Origin: Deltaproteobacteria bacterium
GTDB taxonomy: Bacteria > Desulfobacterota > Dissulfuribacteria > Dissulfuribacterales > UBA3076
NCBI GenBank assembly: GCA_030262715.1
Contig: JAJSZR010000004.1
Location: forward strand, 1-41,694
Direction of reading: 5' to 3'
DNA: 41,694 nucleotides
In this document: positions 1-7,188 of the stretch, in pieces
Layout: each line of letters opens with the position of its first letter
Numbering within the stretch: position 1 is the stretch's first letter
Made by a program: the position numbers and the translations under genes
Notes under the pieces: generated by a model
Seen by the model: only the letters and a program-made list of their open reading frames with translations
Databases searched by the model: none
What the model was told of the DNA's origin: nothing

Positions 1-178
1 CAAGAATCTTATTCCCTGGATTCCGGCTCTATGGCCGGAATGACAAGTCGCCTGGCGACAACGTAAAACTTGCTTCGCCTGAAGGCGAGGGGTTTCAACC
101 ATCCCCGAGAGCTAACCATGCGGGGCACTCAATGTCAGACTACAACTAAGCTTACTGCGGGGCAGAGCATTCCAAGTT
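1..178. repeat. Short palindromic repeats, no gene
   Basis: This stretch holds two small hairpins and no convincing ORF. ATTCCGGC at 20-27 pairs with GCCGGAAT at 34-41 around a 6-nt loop. TCGCCT at 75-80 pairs with AGGCGA at 83-88. The first looks like a dispersed intergenic palindrome rather than a terminator, because no T-run follows it. The broken gene just downstream suggests this edge of the window is decayed intergenic DNA. Confidence 0.5.
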
Positions 179-409
179 TTGACAGCGCGGGTTAGCGGCT
201 GCATTTGCCTTGTTTATGGAGTGATTCTGTCTCATGGAATGCACCGCTCGACCTTCCTTCCCCAGGTCTGGGGGCAGTTGTCGGACAAGGAACAATTCCT
301 GGGACACCTGTGTCTTAAAGGCGGCATGGCAGCAACTGCATGGCATGATCCAGCTACCAGCGTAGAGGTATATCAAGCCGAGGTTTTTGGCGAAAAGGAT
401 TTCAAGTGA
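179..409 (+). pseudogene. C-terminal remnant of an AMMECR1-family protein (AmmeMemoRadiSam protein A)
   Basis: The 76-codon frame ending at 409 resembles the last ~60 residues of AMMECR1 proteins. From about nt 221 it reads VILSHGMHRSTFLPQVW, then LGHLCLKGG, then a W-DPAT run and VEVYQAEVFGE, matching the family's terminal FLPQV, HLCxKAG and EVFxAxVF blocks. The N-terminal two thirds of a ~190-residue protein, including the GCIG region, are absent upstream, so this is a truncated leftover. The recognition rests on remembered family motifs, not a search. The residues before ~221 show no resemblance and may be fortuitous. Confidence 0.6.
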
Positions 410-526
410 GCCTTCACTTAGAAATCAAAACAAGAAATACTAATGAACAGGAAATCTTTCTCATTTTGAATAATCCTTACCTATAACGTTCATCATTCCT
501 TCTTTTAAGAGTATGTCCATTCGAGA

Positions 527-2005
527 TCAGGACCTTTCTTGCAACCAATCCTTCACCAGTCTGGTCGCCATGCAGTCATCCTCGTTATAGTCCACGATGG
601 CCTGCATCTTGTTTCTCCAGTCTTTCGGGTCTTTTTGATACTTAAAGTAATAGGCGATAGCGTCCAGGGCGTTTATGTCATCGTGTCGCCATTTGAAACC
701 GAGGTAGTCGGCGATATCTTTGAGTCCGTTGCTGTAAGTGGGAAACACGAAGGCCCTTGTGCCCACCTTGTGGAGATCGATCATGTAAGGAAAAAGTAGC
801 GTTTCCACCTCTGATGCTAGGCCGTATCTTTCGCCCAATTGTTTTATGTGCCAGCGTTCGTAATTGTGCCAGTGATAAATGACATAGTCTTCCTGCTCTT
901 GCATAAATGACGTGAATTCTTGAAACATGTTGCCTTCATCCTGAAGCCGGTGTGCAATGAAGGGCCTGTAGTTCTCTGTGCCGTTTTTCCGGATTAGGAT
1001 TCCAATGAGATAATCGACCTGGCCCATCTCGTCTTCGTGGCCTGGCTGATCCGTCCCCTCCAGGTCCAAAAAAACTTCAGTGGATTTCTCGGGAAATTTC
1101 AAGGCGGATCGGTCGAGAAGAATCAACTCGTGTTTCTTGATTGCTTTAGCCCTCAAGATGAGCTTTTCGGCAGTGGCTTGCCCGATGCCACTGACTTTTT
1201 GCAAGTTTTTAACCTTTGCTGAGGATATATCCCAGATTTTCTTGAACCCATGGGCAACCAGATTGGCCTTCATTTTGGGTCCTACTTGTCCCACAAGGGA
1301 GACATCCCGGTTTTTGAGCGCCTGATGGTTGGCGTAAGTCTGCCACGGCCACTCAGCCCCATTGTATGTTGGGGTCGGTTCCTCTGCCCCGTCCAAAATG
1401 GCCTGGGTGCCCTTGATGGCTTTTGCCAAGCCTGTCTCGTAATCCTTGTATCTATATTCTTGTTCCTCATAATCACGGTTGATGATGAAGAACTTTTCCG
1501 GAAGGTATTCTTGAATCTTGTCGATAAGGTAAGTATAGAAAGCGCCCTGAATGATGTGTTCCTTTTTGATGTTCTTGGAAAGTTTGATCTCCTTCACCAC
1601 ATAGTGATAGTCACCAAAAATCGAGGCGTGTCCTGTCCGCTTTTCAAGGACATCGATTCTTCCTTGCATATTTTCAGGAAGAAAGAACATGGGCAGCCCG
1701 CATAGGACCTCGGTGCCTCTTGCCATTTCTTCCAATAGCCTTAAAAAACCCTCCTCTGGTTTTTTGTAGCTAATTGCCTCAAATTTTGGGTATTTCTTTT
1801 CAATGACATGCCTTTCGTGTTCCTGTCCCCTTTCATGCAAGAGCTCTCTATAGGGACTTCTCGGGTCCTTTTTGTCTTTTGAAACGAATGCCTCGCAGTA
1901 AATAGTGTAAGGTGAATCATGGTAGAGCGAAACATTCTGTGCCGTCAATTTACCTTTATCCGTGCCAGACCTGCACCGACGAAAGATGTCATCAATTCGT
2001 GACAT
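527..2005 (-). CDS. TM0106-family RecB-like nuclease with RNase H-like C-terminal domain
   Basis: A protein of about 492 residues with three parts. The N-terminal third is a PD-(D/E)xK RecB-type nuclease: GRIDVLEK supplies the Asp, VVKEIKLSK the E-x-K, and QGAFYTYL the QxxxY motif. The middle holds a double helix-hairpin-helix (LVGQVGPKMKANL and LQKVSGIGQATAEKLI). The C-terminal ~170 residues match the YprB/RNase_H_2 3'-5' exonuclease fold: VFLDLEGTD, a YHWHNYERWHI block, and DYNEDDCMATR near the end. It probably processes single-stranded or branched DNA, but its role is unknown for the family. Start: ATG at 2005 lies 14 nt past the aroK stop. TTG at 2014, 6 nt after AAGGAT, is equally plausible. 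The AAGGAGG at 2027-2033 lies inside the aroK 3' end, so the two genes are likely cotranscribed. Confidence 0.82.
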   Translation of the reverse strand: MSRIDDIFRRCRSGTDKGKLTAQNVSLYHDSPYTIYCEAFVSKDKKDPRSPYRELLHERGQEHERHVIEKKYPKFEAISYKKPEEGFLRLLEEMARGTEVLCGLPMFFLPENMQGRIDVLEKRTGHASIFGDYHYVVKEIKLSKNIKKEHIIQGAFYTYLIDKIQEYLPEKFFIINRDYEEQEYRYKDYETGLAKAIKGTQAILDGAEEPTPTYNGAEWPWQTYANHQALKNRDVSLVGQVGPKMKANLVAHGFKKIWDISSAKVKNLQKVSGIGQATAEKLILRAKAIKKHELILLDRSALKFPEKSTEVFLDLEGTDQPGHEDEMGQVDYLIGILIRKNGTENYRPFIAHRLQDEGNMFQEFTSFMQEQEDYVIYHWHNYERWHIKQLGERYGLASEVETLLFPYMIDLHKVGTRAFVFPTYSNGLKDIADYLGFKWRHDDINALDAIAYYFKYQKDPKDWRNKMQAIVDYNEDDCMATRLVKDWLQERS

Positions 2006-2018
2006 GATGGGCAATACG

Positions 2019-2531
2019 CTATCCTTCCTCCTTCCAGATTTCAATAACCCTGTCTGCGACTTGCCCCGGAGTTAATTCGTCCGTATCAATTTCGTATTGA
2101 GCAGCGCTTTTGTATTTTGGAATCCTTCGTTCTAAGACTTCTATAATCTCTTCAGTAAAAGTCTTTCCGGTGGTCAAGGCGGGCCGTTCAGTGTCTCCTT
2201 GAATCCGCGAGACAATCGCATCCACTGAGGCTTTGAGCCAAAATATAAGAGAGTTCGTTTTTAGGGCCTCTATATTTTCAGGCCGTTCAATAATCCCGCC
2301 ACCGGTATCAATAATAATATTATCAAGTCCTGCCAATTTCCGGGTCTCTTCAGATTCCATATCGCGAAATTTTTGCCAGCCATATTTCTCCACAATTTCC
2401 GGAATTGACATGCCTGCCCTTTTAACTATTTCCGCATCCAAACCAATACACGGCATCCTAAGACGCACGGCCAAAAGCTCTCCCACCACACTTTTTCCGG
2501 TACCACGATAACCGATCAGTACTATATTCAT
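2019..2531 (-). CDS. aroK: Shikimate kinase
   Basis: A 170-residue enzyme that phosphorylates the 3-hydroxyl of shikimate with ATP in chorismate synthesis (cytoplasm). Visible motifs are the P-loop GYRGTGKS at residues 7-14, the substrate-binding FRDME block followed by ES-E, the DTGGG Walker-B-like loop, and ERPAL in the lid region. Length is normal for AroK. In the DxD motif the first Asp is replaced: the sequence reads IGLDAEI, keeping only the second Asp. The downstream nuclease gene begins within 14 nt, suggesting a two-gene transcript. The broken tRNA-Leu copy begins 34 nt upstream of the start. Confidence 0.93.
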   Translation of the reverse strand: MNIVLIGYRGTGKSVVGELLAVRLRMPCIGLDAEIVKRAGMSIPEIVEKYGWQKFRDMESEETRKLAGLDNIIIDTGGGIIERPENIEALKTNSLIFWLKASVDAIVSRIQGDTERPALTTGKTFTEEIIEVLERRIPKYKSAAQYEIDTDELTPGQVADRVIEIWKEEG

Positions 2532-2564
2532 GATTCTAGTGTCTAAATGCTTAAGTTTTTTAAA

Positions 2565-2634
2565 GTAGACGCGCTGGACTCAAAATCCTGTGGGCCTCGC
2601 GCTTGTGCTAGTTCGACTCTCGCCTTCGGCACCA
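2565..2634 (+). pseudogene. Truncated tRNA-Leu (CAA) remnant
   Basis: The plus strand carries the 3' part of a tRNA-Leu. It begins at GTAGAC of the D-arm (2565), continues with an anticodon loop CTCAAAA with anticodon CAA at 2581-2583, a long variable arm, a T-loop TTCGACT at 2612-2618, and an acceptor 3' strand CTTCGGC followed by ACCA ending at 2634. The 5' acceptor strand (GCCGAAG) and most of the D-arm are absent. The anticodon stem has a T-T mismatch (2575/2589) and the T-stem a T-C mismatch (2609/2621), so it is decayed. It lies antisense to the last 17 codons of the CBS gene. A 3' tRNA fragment is the usual scar of tRNA-targeted integration, but a simple deletion would give the same picture. 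Confidence 0.75.
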
Positions 2635-3119
2635 GAATTTTTAACAGGTATGGCTACCGCCACGATTTCCTTAAGCAGGTCTTCCTTTAAAAGAATTCCT
2701 ACGACAGATGCCCCTTCCACGACCGGAAGCCAATCGATTTTGTGAGAAGTCATGAGATGGACAGCTTCCATAAGGGTACCATTTTGATGAATGACATGCA
2801 TAACCGGCGACATGATTTCACTGCTGGGCCTTTCAAGTATAGCCTCACACTCCTCCAAAAACTGACCCTGCCAGAAGATAGGAAGCTCTTCAGTGGCCTT
2901 TGTAGAAGACTCCATATGAGTAAGGATATCGTCGATAGAGAGCATTCCCAAGATCTCTTCTTCATCTTTTATCTCGTCAACTACCAGCAAGTAAGAAGAA
3001 CATCTACTTTTGCGTCTCTCATTCAGCACCTTGACCGCTTCTGCCACCTTTGTCTGCGGCGATATACGTTCAAGTGCCAACACATCAAGCATCAGATCTT
3101 TAATTCGTTTTTCAGGCAT
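2580..3119 (-). CDS. Tandem CBS-domain protein
   Basis: A 179-residue protein with two CBS motifs. The first (~residues 5-70) has TKVAEAVKVLNERRKS and ends ILGMLSIDDIL. The second (~100-155) has MSPVMHVIHQNGTLMEAVHLM and ends VVGILLKEDLL. Such pairs bind adenine nucleotides and regulate partner enzymes or transporters; the ligand cannot be read from the sequence. The last 17 residues (from GAEGES) are encoded antisense to the tRNA-Leu fragment, and the TGA stop is the complement of its anticodon loop, so the native C-terminus has probably been replaced. The start ATG at 3119 has only a weak GGA upstream. A strong sigma-54 promoter lies ~100 nt upstream on this strand (3241-3226). Confidence 0.8.
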   Translation of the reverse strand: MPEKRIKDLMLDVLALERISPQTKVAEAVKVLNERRKSRCSSYLLVVDEIKDEEEILGMLSIDDILTHMESSTKATEELPIFWQGQFLEECEAILERPSSEIMSPVMHVIHQNGTLMEAVHLMTSHKIDWLPVVEGASVVGILLKEDLLKEIVAVAIPVKNSGAEGESRTSTSARPTGF

Positions 3120-3135
3120 TACATCCAGACTTTTT

Positions 3136-3193
3136 AGGTAGAAGGTTGAAGGCTGAAGTTGTTAGCCTATCACCTTCAGCCTTCCACCTACCT
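3136..3193. repeat. Hairpin-forming inverted repeat in the CBS gene leader
   Basis: GAAGGCTGAAG at 3148-3158 pairs perfectly with CTTCAGCCTTC at 3174-3184, and the outer AGGTAG (3136-3141) with CTACCT (3188-3193). The arms consist of variants of a GAAGGYTGA word, typical of dispersed low-complexity intergenic repeats. It falls between the minus-strand sigma-54 promoter and the CBS start, so it would be transcribed as a structured 5' leader. No T-run follows in the minus direction, so it is not a terminator for that transcript. Confidence 0.6.
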
Positions 3194-3225
3194 AGCTACG
3201 TTCCTCAAGTTGACTTTTTAATTTG

Positions 3226-3241
3226 AGCAAACGATGTGCCA
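3226..3241 (-). promoter_or_regulatory. Sigma-54 (-24/-12) promoter for the CBS gene
   Basis: Read on the minus strand, the site is TGGCAC-ATCGT-TTGCT, a perfect match to the RpoN consensus TGGCAC-N5-TTGCW with GG and GC ten bases apart. Transcription would start near 3215 and run into the CBS-domain gene at 3119. The site is 14/16 identical to the plus-strand promoter at 7108-7123. The divergent neighbour is an NtrC-type enhancer-binding protein gene at 3494. Confidence 0.85.
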
Positions 3242-3331
3242 GATCCTTGAGTGTTTACCCTCTAGTTGCTAATATATTGATTTTTAACCATTTGTGTACT
3301 ATTTGCGGAAAACTCAAGCCATTTATGAAGC

Positions 3332-3385
3332 GGCATATTTATGCCACAGGATTTGAGCCAAAATAGATTTTGACATTTTTTTGCC
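3332..3385. promoter_or_regulatory. Paired enhancer-like palindromes upstream of the CBS promoter
   Basis: The first site, GGCATATTTATGCC at 3332-3345, is a GGCA-N6-TGCC palindrome. The second, GACATTTTTTTGCC at 3372-3385, is the same with one mismatch. Starts are 40 bp apart. Centres lie about 111 and 151 bp upstream of the -12 GC of the minus-strand sigma-54 promoter. The same pair, 39 bp apart, lies behind the antiporter promoter at 6955-7007. Their position also overlaps the region in front of the enhancer-binding protein gene, so autoregulation is possible. An unrelated dyad CAAAAT-AG-ATTTTG lies at 3359-3372. Confidence 0.65.
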
Positions 3386-3493
3386 CATCTGGTAATAATT
3401 TGAATTTAAAGAGAGCCGGCTAATTACTCTGTAAGGGCCTTCTGTGGGGCTTGGGCAATCAGCAGTCGGGCAACGAGAAAAGGCGAAGATGAG

Positions 3494-4573
3494 ATGATGT
3501 CTCATAAGATTGCGCTACATGGCCAAATCGAGCCGGATCTATTCCCAGAGTTTGTCATAGTAAGCGAGCATATGCATTCGGTGATTAGGACCGTGCAAAA
3601 GATTGCCCGGTTTGACGCCAATATCTTGATTTCTGGGGAGTCCGGAACTGGTAAGGAGCTTGTGGCCCGCATCATTCATCAAAAAAGCAGCCGGAGGAAT
3701 AAACCTTTTGTGCCGGTAAACTGCGGTATTCTTTCAGGCGAGCTGTTTGAAAGCAAGCTCTTCGGCCATGAAAAGGGGGCCTTTACAGGTGCTGTCAGGC
3801 AAACCAGGGGGAGATTTGAGCAGGCCCATAACGGGACTCTTTTTTTAGATGAAGTCTCGGAGATTTCGCTGCCTAATCAGGTGAACTTTCTGCGCGTACT
3901 GGAAGATGGCTGCTTTTGTCGAATTGGAGGCGAGATCCCCGTCAGGGTGAACGTCCGTATTATTGCGGCGACCAACAAGGATCTGGCAACTGAAGTCAAG
4001 GCAGGGCGCTTTAGAAAGGACCTATACTACCGCCTGAAGGTGATCCCCATTAATCTTCTTCCTTTAAGGAAACGGAAGAAAGCAATTCCTCATCTGGTAA
4101 ATAATTTCCTGGAAAGATTTGCCAAACTATATAAAAAGCCCAGGGTATCTGTCTCCCCTGATGCCATGGAATACTTGATGTCTTTCGACTGGCCAGGGAA
4201 TATTAGACACCTTAAGAATATAATGGAAAGAATGTTTCTGATGGCCCAAGGACCGCTAATCACTGTTAATGACTTTCCAGAGGATATTATGGACGTAGTT
4301 GCCCTTGACCCTGGAGAGAATCCAGGGCAAGAGACCCATAATCCAATCGCATCATCTTTCGATTTCGCAGCCTATGGTCCTATTGAACCGCTGCGAAAGG
4401 CACGTCAACGGATGGAGAAAACAATCATTCTGAGGGCCTTAGAGATGACGAGTGGACAGAGAGCCAGGGCCGCTGAACTTCTGGAGATTAAACCCCGTAC
4501 TCTTCGCCAAAAGATGAGCGACTATGGTATTGAGTTCCGGAAGACAGGAAAAGGAGGCCAGGCAAAGTTATAA
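3494..4573 (+). CDS. Sigma-54-dependent enhancer-binding protein without receiver domain
   Basis: A 359-residue NtrC/Fis-type activator. Motifs are Walker A GESGTGKE (48-55), the sigma-54-contacting GAFTGA loop (95-100), Walker B TLFLDEV (115-121), arginine-finger segment FRKDLYYRL (173-181), the WPGNIRHL sensor II motif (~233-240) and a C-terminal Fis-type helix-turn-helix (~307-345). Family members hydrolyse ATP to open sigma-54 promoter complexes. Only ~20 residues precede the AAA+ domain, so there is no receiver, GAF or PAS input domain; control must come in trans or through expression level. The next genes encode two lone receivers and a kinase, the obvious candidate inputs. Divergent from the CBS gene. 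ATG at 3497 could also be used. Confidence 0.93.
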   Translation: MMSHKIALHGQIEPDLFPEFVIVSEHMHSVIRTVQKIARFDANILISGESGTGKELVARIIHQKSSRRNKPFVPVNCGILSGELFESKLFGHEKGAFTGAVRQTRGRFEQAHNGTLFLDEVSEISLPNQVNFLRVLEDGCFCRIGGEIPVRVNVRIIAATNKDLATEVKAGRFRKDLYYRLKVIPINLLPLRKRKKAIPHLVNNFLERFAKLYKKPRVSVSPDAMEYLMSFDWPGNIRHLKNIMERMFLMAQGPLITVNDFPEDIMDVVALDPGENPGQETHNPIASSFDFAAYGPIEPLRKARQRMEKTIILRALEMTSGQRARAAELLEIKPRTLRQKMSDYGIEFRKTGKGGQAKL

Positions 4574-4617
4574 GCCTGACAAAAAAATAGGAACGACTTT
4601 CGATCGTAGGACTAAGG

Positions 4618-5028
4618 ATGAAACACAGGCTTTTGCTAGTTGATGATGAAGAAATGTTCCTGGAATTTCTCTCTAGGCGTTTGATAAGCTACCAGTACGA
4701 TGTAACAACTTGCTTAAGCGGTGAAAACGCCCTTGAAATGACTATGGAGCGCGATTTTGATGTGGTAATACTGGATGTGCTTATGCCTGGTATGGACGGG
4801 ATCGAGACCCTGCGGGAAATCAAGAAGATAAAGCCGCTTACCGAGGTAATCATGCTAACTGGCCATGCGTCCAGGGAATCGGGCATAGAAGGAATGAAGC
4901 TCGGTGCCCACAGTTATTTGAGCAAACCCTGTAATACTGAAGACCTGATCGCAAAAATCAACGATGCCTATGATAGAAAGGTCGAACATGAAAAACGCAT
5001 CAATATGGCGAGTCTTAATCCATCATGA
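4618..5028 (+). CDS. Stand-alone response regulator receiver
   Basis: A 136-residue single receiver domain with the acidic pair DD (residues 9-10), phospho-acceptor D53 in ILDVLMPGMDG, Thr in MLTGHA (~81) and the conserved Lys in LSKPC (K103). No output domain follows; the protein ends ~30 residues past the receiver in a charged helix. It sits 44 nt after the receiver-less enhancer-binding protein gene, in the same direction, and may supply the missing receiver function in trans or act as a phosphotransfer intermediate. The start ATG has TAAGG directly upstream. Confidence 0.9.
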   Translation: MKHRLLLVDDEEMFLEFLSRRLISYQYDVTTCLSGENALEMTMERDFDVVILDVLMPGMDGIETLREIKKIKPLTEVIMLTGHASRESGIEGMKLGAHSYLSKPCNTEDLIAKINDAYDRKVEHEKRINMASLNPS

Positions 5029-5306
5029 TAAATTACTTCCGGCAAAAATGCCTATCCTGGGACCCGCTCGCAAATGGGGCGTCAGCCTTTGTAATTCCCT
5101 TGACAATGTCCTGAGAAAATACTAAAAAATTTTTGGTTAAGATTTTCGAATAGATATATGTTTTGACCGAGAGCCGCTTGTTTTCGCCAACGAGCAACAC
5201 GGTTATCTAGATATTTTTCTCGGAACGGCAGTTCTGACTAAAAATGGTTTTGCAAGTGGCTCCGGAATGAATTTAGGGTTTTGTATTTGATTTCAAGGAG
5301 CGATCT

Positions 5307-5810
5307 ATGAATGAACAATCAACCATTAGAGTTATTCGAGTTTTATTGGTAGACGATGAAGCGACTTTACTTGAATACCTGTCCAAGCGCCTTCTTAGAC
5401 AGGGCCATACAGTGAAGGCTTCCTTCTCCGGCGAGGAGGCTATCGAGGCGGCAAAACAAGAGCATTTTGATGTGGCGGTTGTCGATTTAAAAATGCCGGG
5501 GATAGGCGGGGTGGAGACACAAAGGAGGCTTAGAGAAATCCAACCATTCCTGCAATGCATCGTATTGACCGGCCACGGTTCCATAGAAAGCGCTTTGGAA
5601 AGTGGCCACGAGGAAGCCTTTCAGTATCTGCTCAAACCCGTTGACTATGACAATCTTGTGGCCGTCATTAAAGAAGCGTACGAGAAGAAAATTAAGTTAC
5701 AGGAAGCAAAATTCCAGGAACAACTGGAGGAACTTCACAGGCATGGGCTCGGGGCACTCGGGATGAAAAAGGCCATTGCGGAGTTGCGCAAGATCTATGG
5801 ATTCGAATAA
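5307..5810 (+). CDS. Stand-alone response regulator receiver with C-terminal helix
   Basis: A 167-residue receiver protein: acidic DD at 16-17, phospho-acceptor D60 in VVDLKMPGIGG, TGHGS switch region, and K110 in LLKPVD. The last ~45 residues are charged and helical (from EKKIKLQEAK), likely a coiled coil; no DNA-binding domain. It resembles the receiver at 4618 and is probably a duplication. The start is supported by AAGGAG 7 nt upstream. The stop overlaps the following kinase start by 14 nt, so the two are likely translated together and form a cognate pair. Confidence 0.9.
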   Translation: MNEQSTIRVIRVLLVDDEATLLEYLSKRLLRQGHTVKASFSGEEAIEAAKQEHFDVAVVDLKMPGIGGVETQRRLREIQPFLQCIVLTGHGSIESALESGHEEAFQYLLKPVDYDNLVAVIKEAYEKKIKLQEAKFQEQLEELHRHGLGALGMKKAIAELRKIYGFE

Positions 5811-6951
5811 CTCTCTGGAGACCGAGCTGAAAAAGGCCAAGCAAGAACTGGCCGGTTATAAGATAGAGTTACATCAGACCAGGGGCTATCTTCAGTGTAT
5901 TCTGCAGAATTCCGAGGATATGATCTTTGCTACGGAAGTCGGCGGAATGCTGATTTCCTTCAGCAAGGGCGGCGAAAAGGTACTGGGTTACTCTTTTGCA
6001 GAATTAATAGGTACCTACATAAAGGATTTGGCTGAAGACCCTGTATCATTTGAGGAGTTTTTTAACTCCTCCGGGCAGGATGGCCCCACAGTGCAGTTGG
6101 ACATCCCCTTTCGACACAAGGAGGGAGGCACTGTTTATTTCAATGTTTCCCTTATAAACCTGACGAACAGGGAAGGCCAAATTGTGGGCACGGTCGGAGT
6201 ATGCAGGGACATCACCCTGTGGAAGAAGATCCAGGAAGACCTGGTCCGAATCGACAGGCTGGCGGAAATAGGAAGGATAGCAGCCGGAGTCGCCCACGAG
6301 ATCAATAATCCTTTAGCGATTATTGGCGAGGCTTCGGGATGGGCCGGCGAGGTAATCAGCGACGCTAAAGGCCTAAATCCCGAGGACCGGGAAGAACTGG
6401 AAAAGGCCACCAAAGAGATCAGCCTTCAGACCAACCGTTGTCGCAGCATAACCCATGAATTATTGGACTTCGCCCGTGGTTCAACCCCGGCATTAATCGA
6501 ATTTGATATCCACGACATCCTCAAAGACAGCATTAGTTTTCTCAAACCCGAGCTCAAACACACATCCATAGAAATCGATACCCAGTTTATGCCAGGTCCC
6601 CTAACCATGAAATCTGATCCAAAGTTGTTGGAGCAGGTCTTTGTAAACTTCATTACCAATGCCATTCATGCTATCCGAAGTAAGGGGGAAGACAAAGGGT
6701 GTATCCTGATAAAAACCCTTACAACAAACTCGGATGTGGAGATAAGTTTTGAAGACAATGGTACTGGGATCACGGAGGAAAACCAGAAAAAGATCTTTCA
6801 ACTGTTTTTTACCACTAAAGCTCCGGGGAAAGGGACAGGCCTTGGCCTCTCAATTAGCCAGAATATAGTAAAGAAGTTAGGCGGAACTATCACTCTTGAC
6901 AGCAAGCCCGGAGTCGGTACCAACTTCATCGTGCGACTTCCGCTCTCTTAA
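5797..6951 (+). CDS. PAS-domain sensor histidine kinase
   Basis: A cytoplasmic kinase of 384 residues, with no membrane segment. It has a short coiled coil (8-35), a PAS domain (~35-145, ending VGTVGVCRDIT), a HisKA dimerisation domain with phospho-accepting H167 in VAHEINNPLAII, and an ATPase domain with the N box (VNFITNAIHAI), G1 box (EDNGTGI), F box (FQLFFTTK) and G2 box (GKGTGLGLSI). ATG at 5797 is preferred, with GGAG 13 nt upstream; TTG at 5776 is the longer alternative. It overlaps the preceding receiver gene. Likely role: phosphorylates the adjacent receivers to control the sigma-54 activator encoded upstream. Confidence 0.92.
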   Translation: MDSNNSLETELKKAKQELAGYKIELHQTRGYLQCILQNSEDMIFATEVGGMLISFSKGGEKVLGYSFAELIGTYIKDLAEDPVSFEEFFNSSGQDGPTVQLDIPFRHKEGGTVYFNVSLINLTNREGQIVGTVGVCRDITLWKKIQEDLVRIDRLAEIGRIAAGVAHEINNPLAIIGEASGWAGEVISDAKGLNPEDREELEKATKEISLQTNRCRSITHELLDFARGSTPALIEFDIHDILKDSISFLKPELKHTSIEIDTQFMPGPLTMKSDPKLLEQVFVNFITNAIHAIRSKGEDKGCILIKTLTTNSDVEISFEDNGTGITEENQKKIFQLFFTTKAPGKGTGLGLSISQNIVKKLGGTITLDSKPGVGTNFIVRLPLS

Positions 6952-6953
6952 GT

Positions 6954-7008
6954 TGGCAAAAAAATGCCTAAATAATCGTTTCTTTATTTATACGGCATTA
7001 TTTTGCCA
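6954..7008. promoter_or_regulatory. Paired enhancer-like palindromes forming a long dyad
   Basis: GGCAAAAAAATGCC at 6955-6968 and GGCATTATTTTGCC at 6994-7007 are each GGCA-N6-TGCC palindromes. Together the arms 6954-6968 and 6994-7008 are also inverted repeats of each other with one mismatch, and TAAATAA (6969-6975) pairs with TTATTTA (6984-6990). Centres lie about 160 and 121 bp upstream of the -12 GC of the promoter at 7108-7123, a classical enhancer position. The dyad begins 3 nt after the kinase stop, so it could double as a transcript-end hairpin, although no clean T-run follows. Confidence 0.65.
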
Positions 7009-7107
7009 CTTTCCGACACTGCTCAATCTATTCCTACCTCAAGACAAATTAAAACAAAAGGTGTAAAATCAGTGTGTTAAAAGGCATTTCTGTAAGAAAT
7101 GAGGGAC

Positions 7108-7123
7108 TGGCACATCTATTGCT
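7108..7123 (+). promoter_or_regulatory. Sigma-54 (-24/-12) promoter for the Mrp antiporter operon
   Basis: TGGCAC-ATCTA-TTGCT matches the RpoN consensus TGGCAC-N5-TTGCW exactly, with GG and GC ten bases apart. Transcription would begin near 7134, about 55 nt before the first antiporter gene (7189). The core is 14/16 identical to the minus-strand site at 3226-3241. A short dyad, CATTTC (7085-7090) and GAAATG (7096-7101), lies just upstream. Confidence 0.87.
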
Positions 7124-7188
7124 AAAAACAAATTAACAATCGTGCGTTTCCCAAAATTGCAAAACCAATAAAAAAAAGGGGGCGTCTG

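Noticed and set aside
152-376. Minus-strand 74-codon frame
   Set aside because: It is the antisense shadow of the AMMECR1 remnant and shows no family features.
6952-7010. Long dyad after the PAS kinase as a plain transcription terminator
   Set aside because: No T-run follows, and each half is itself a GGCA-N6-TGCC palindrome shared with the other promoter, so a regulatory reading fits better.
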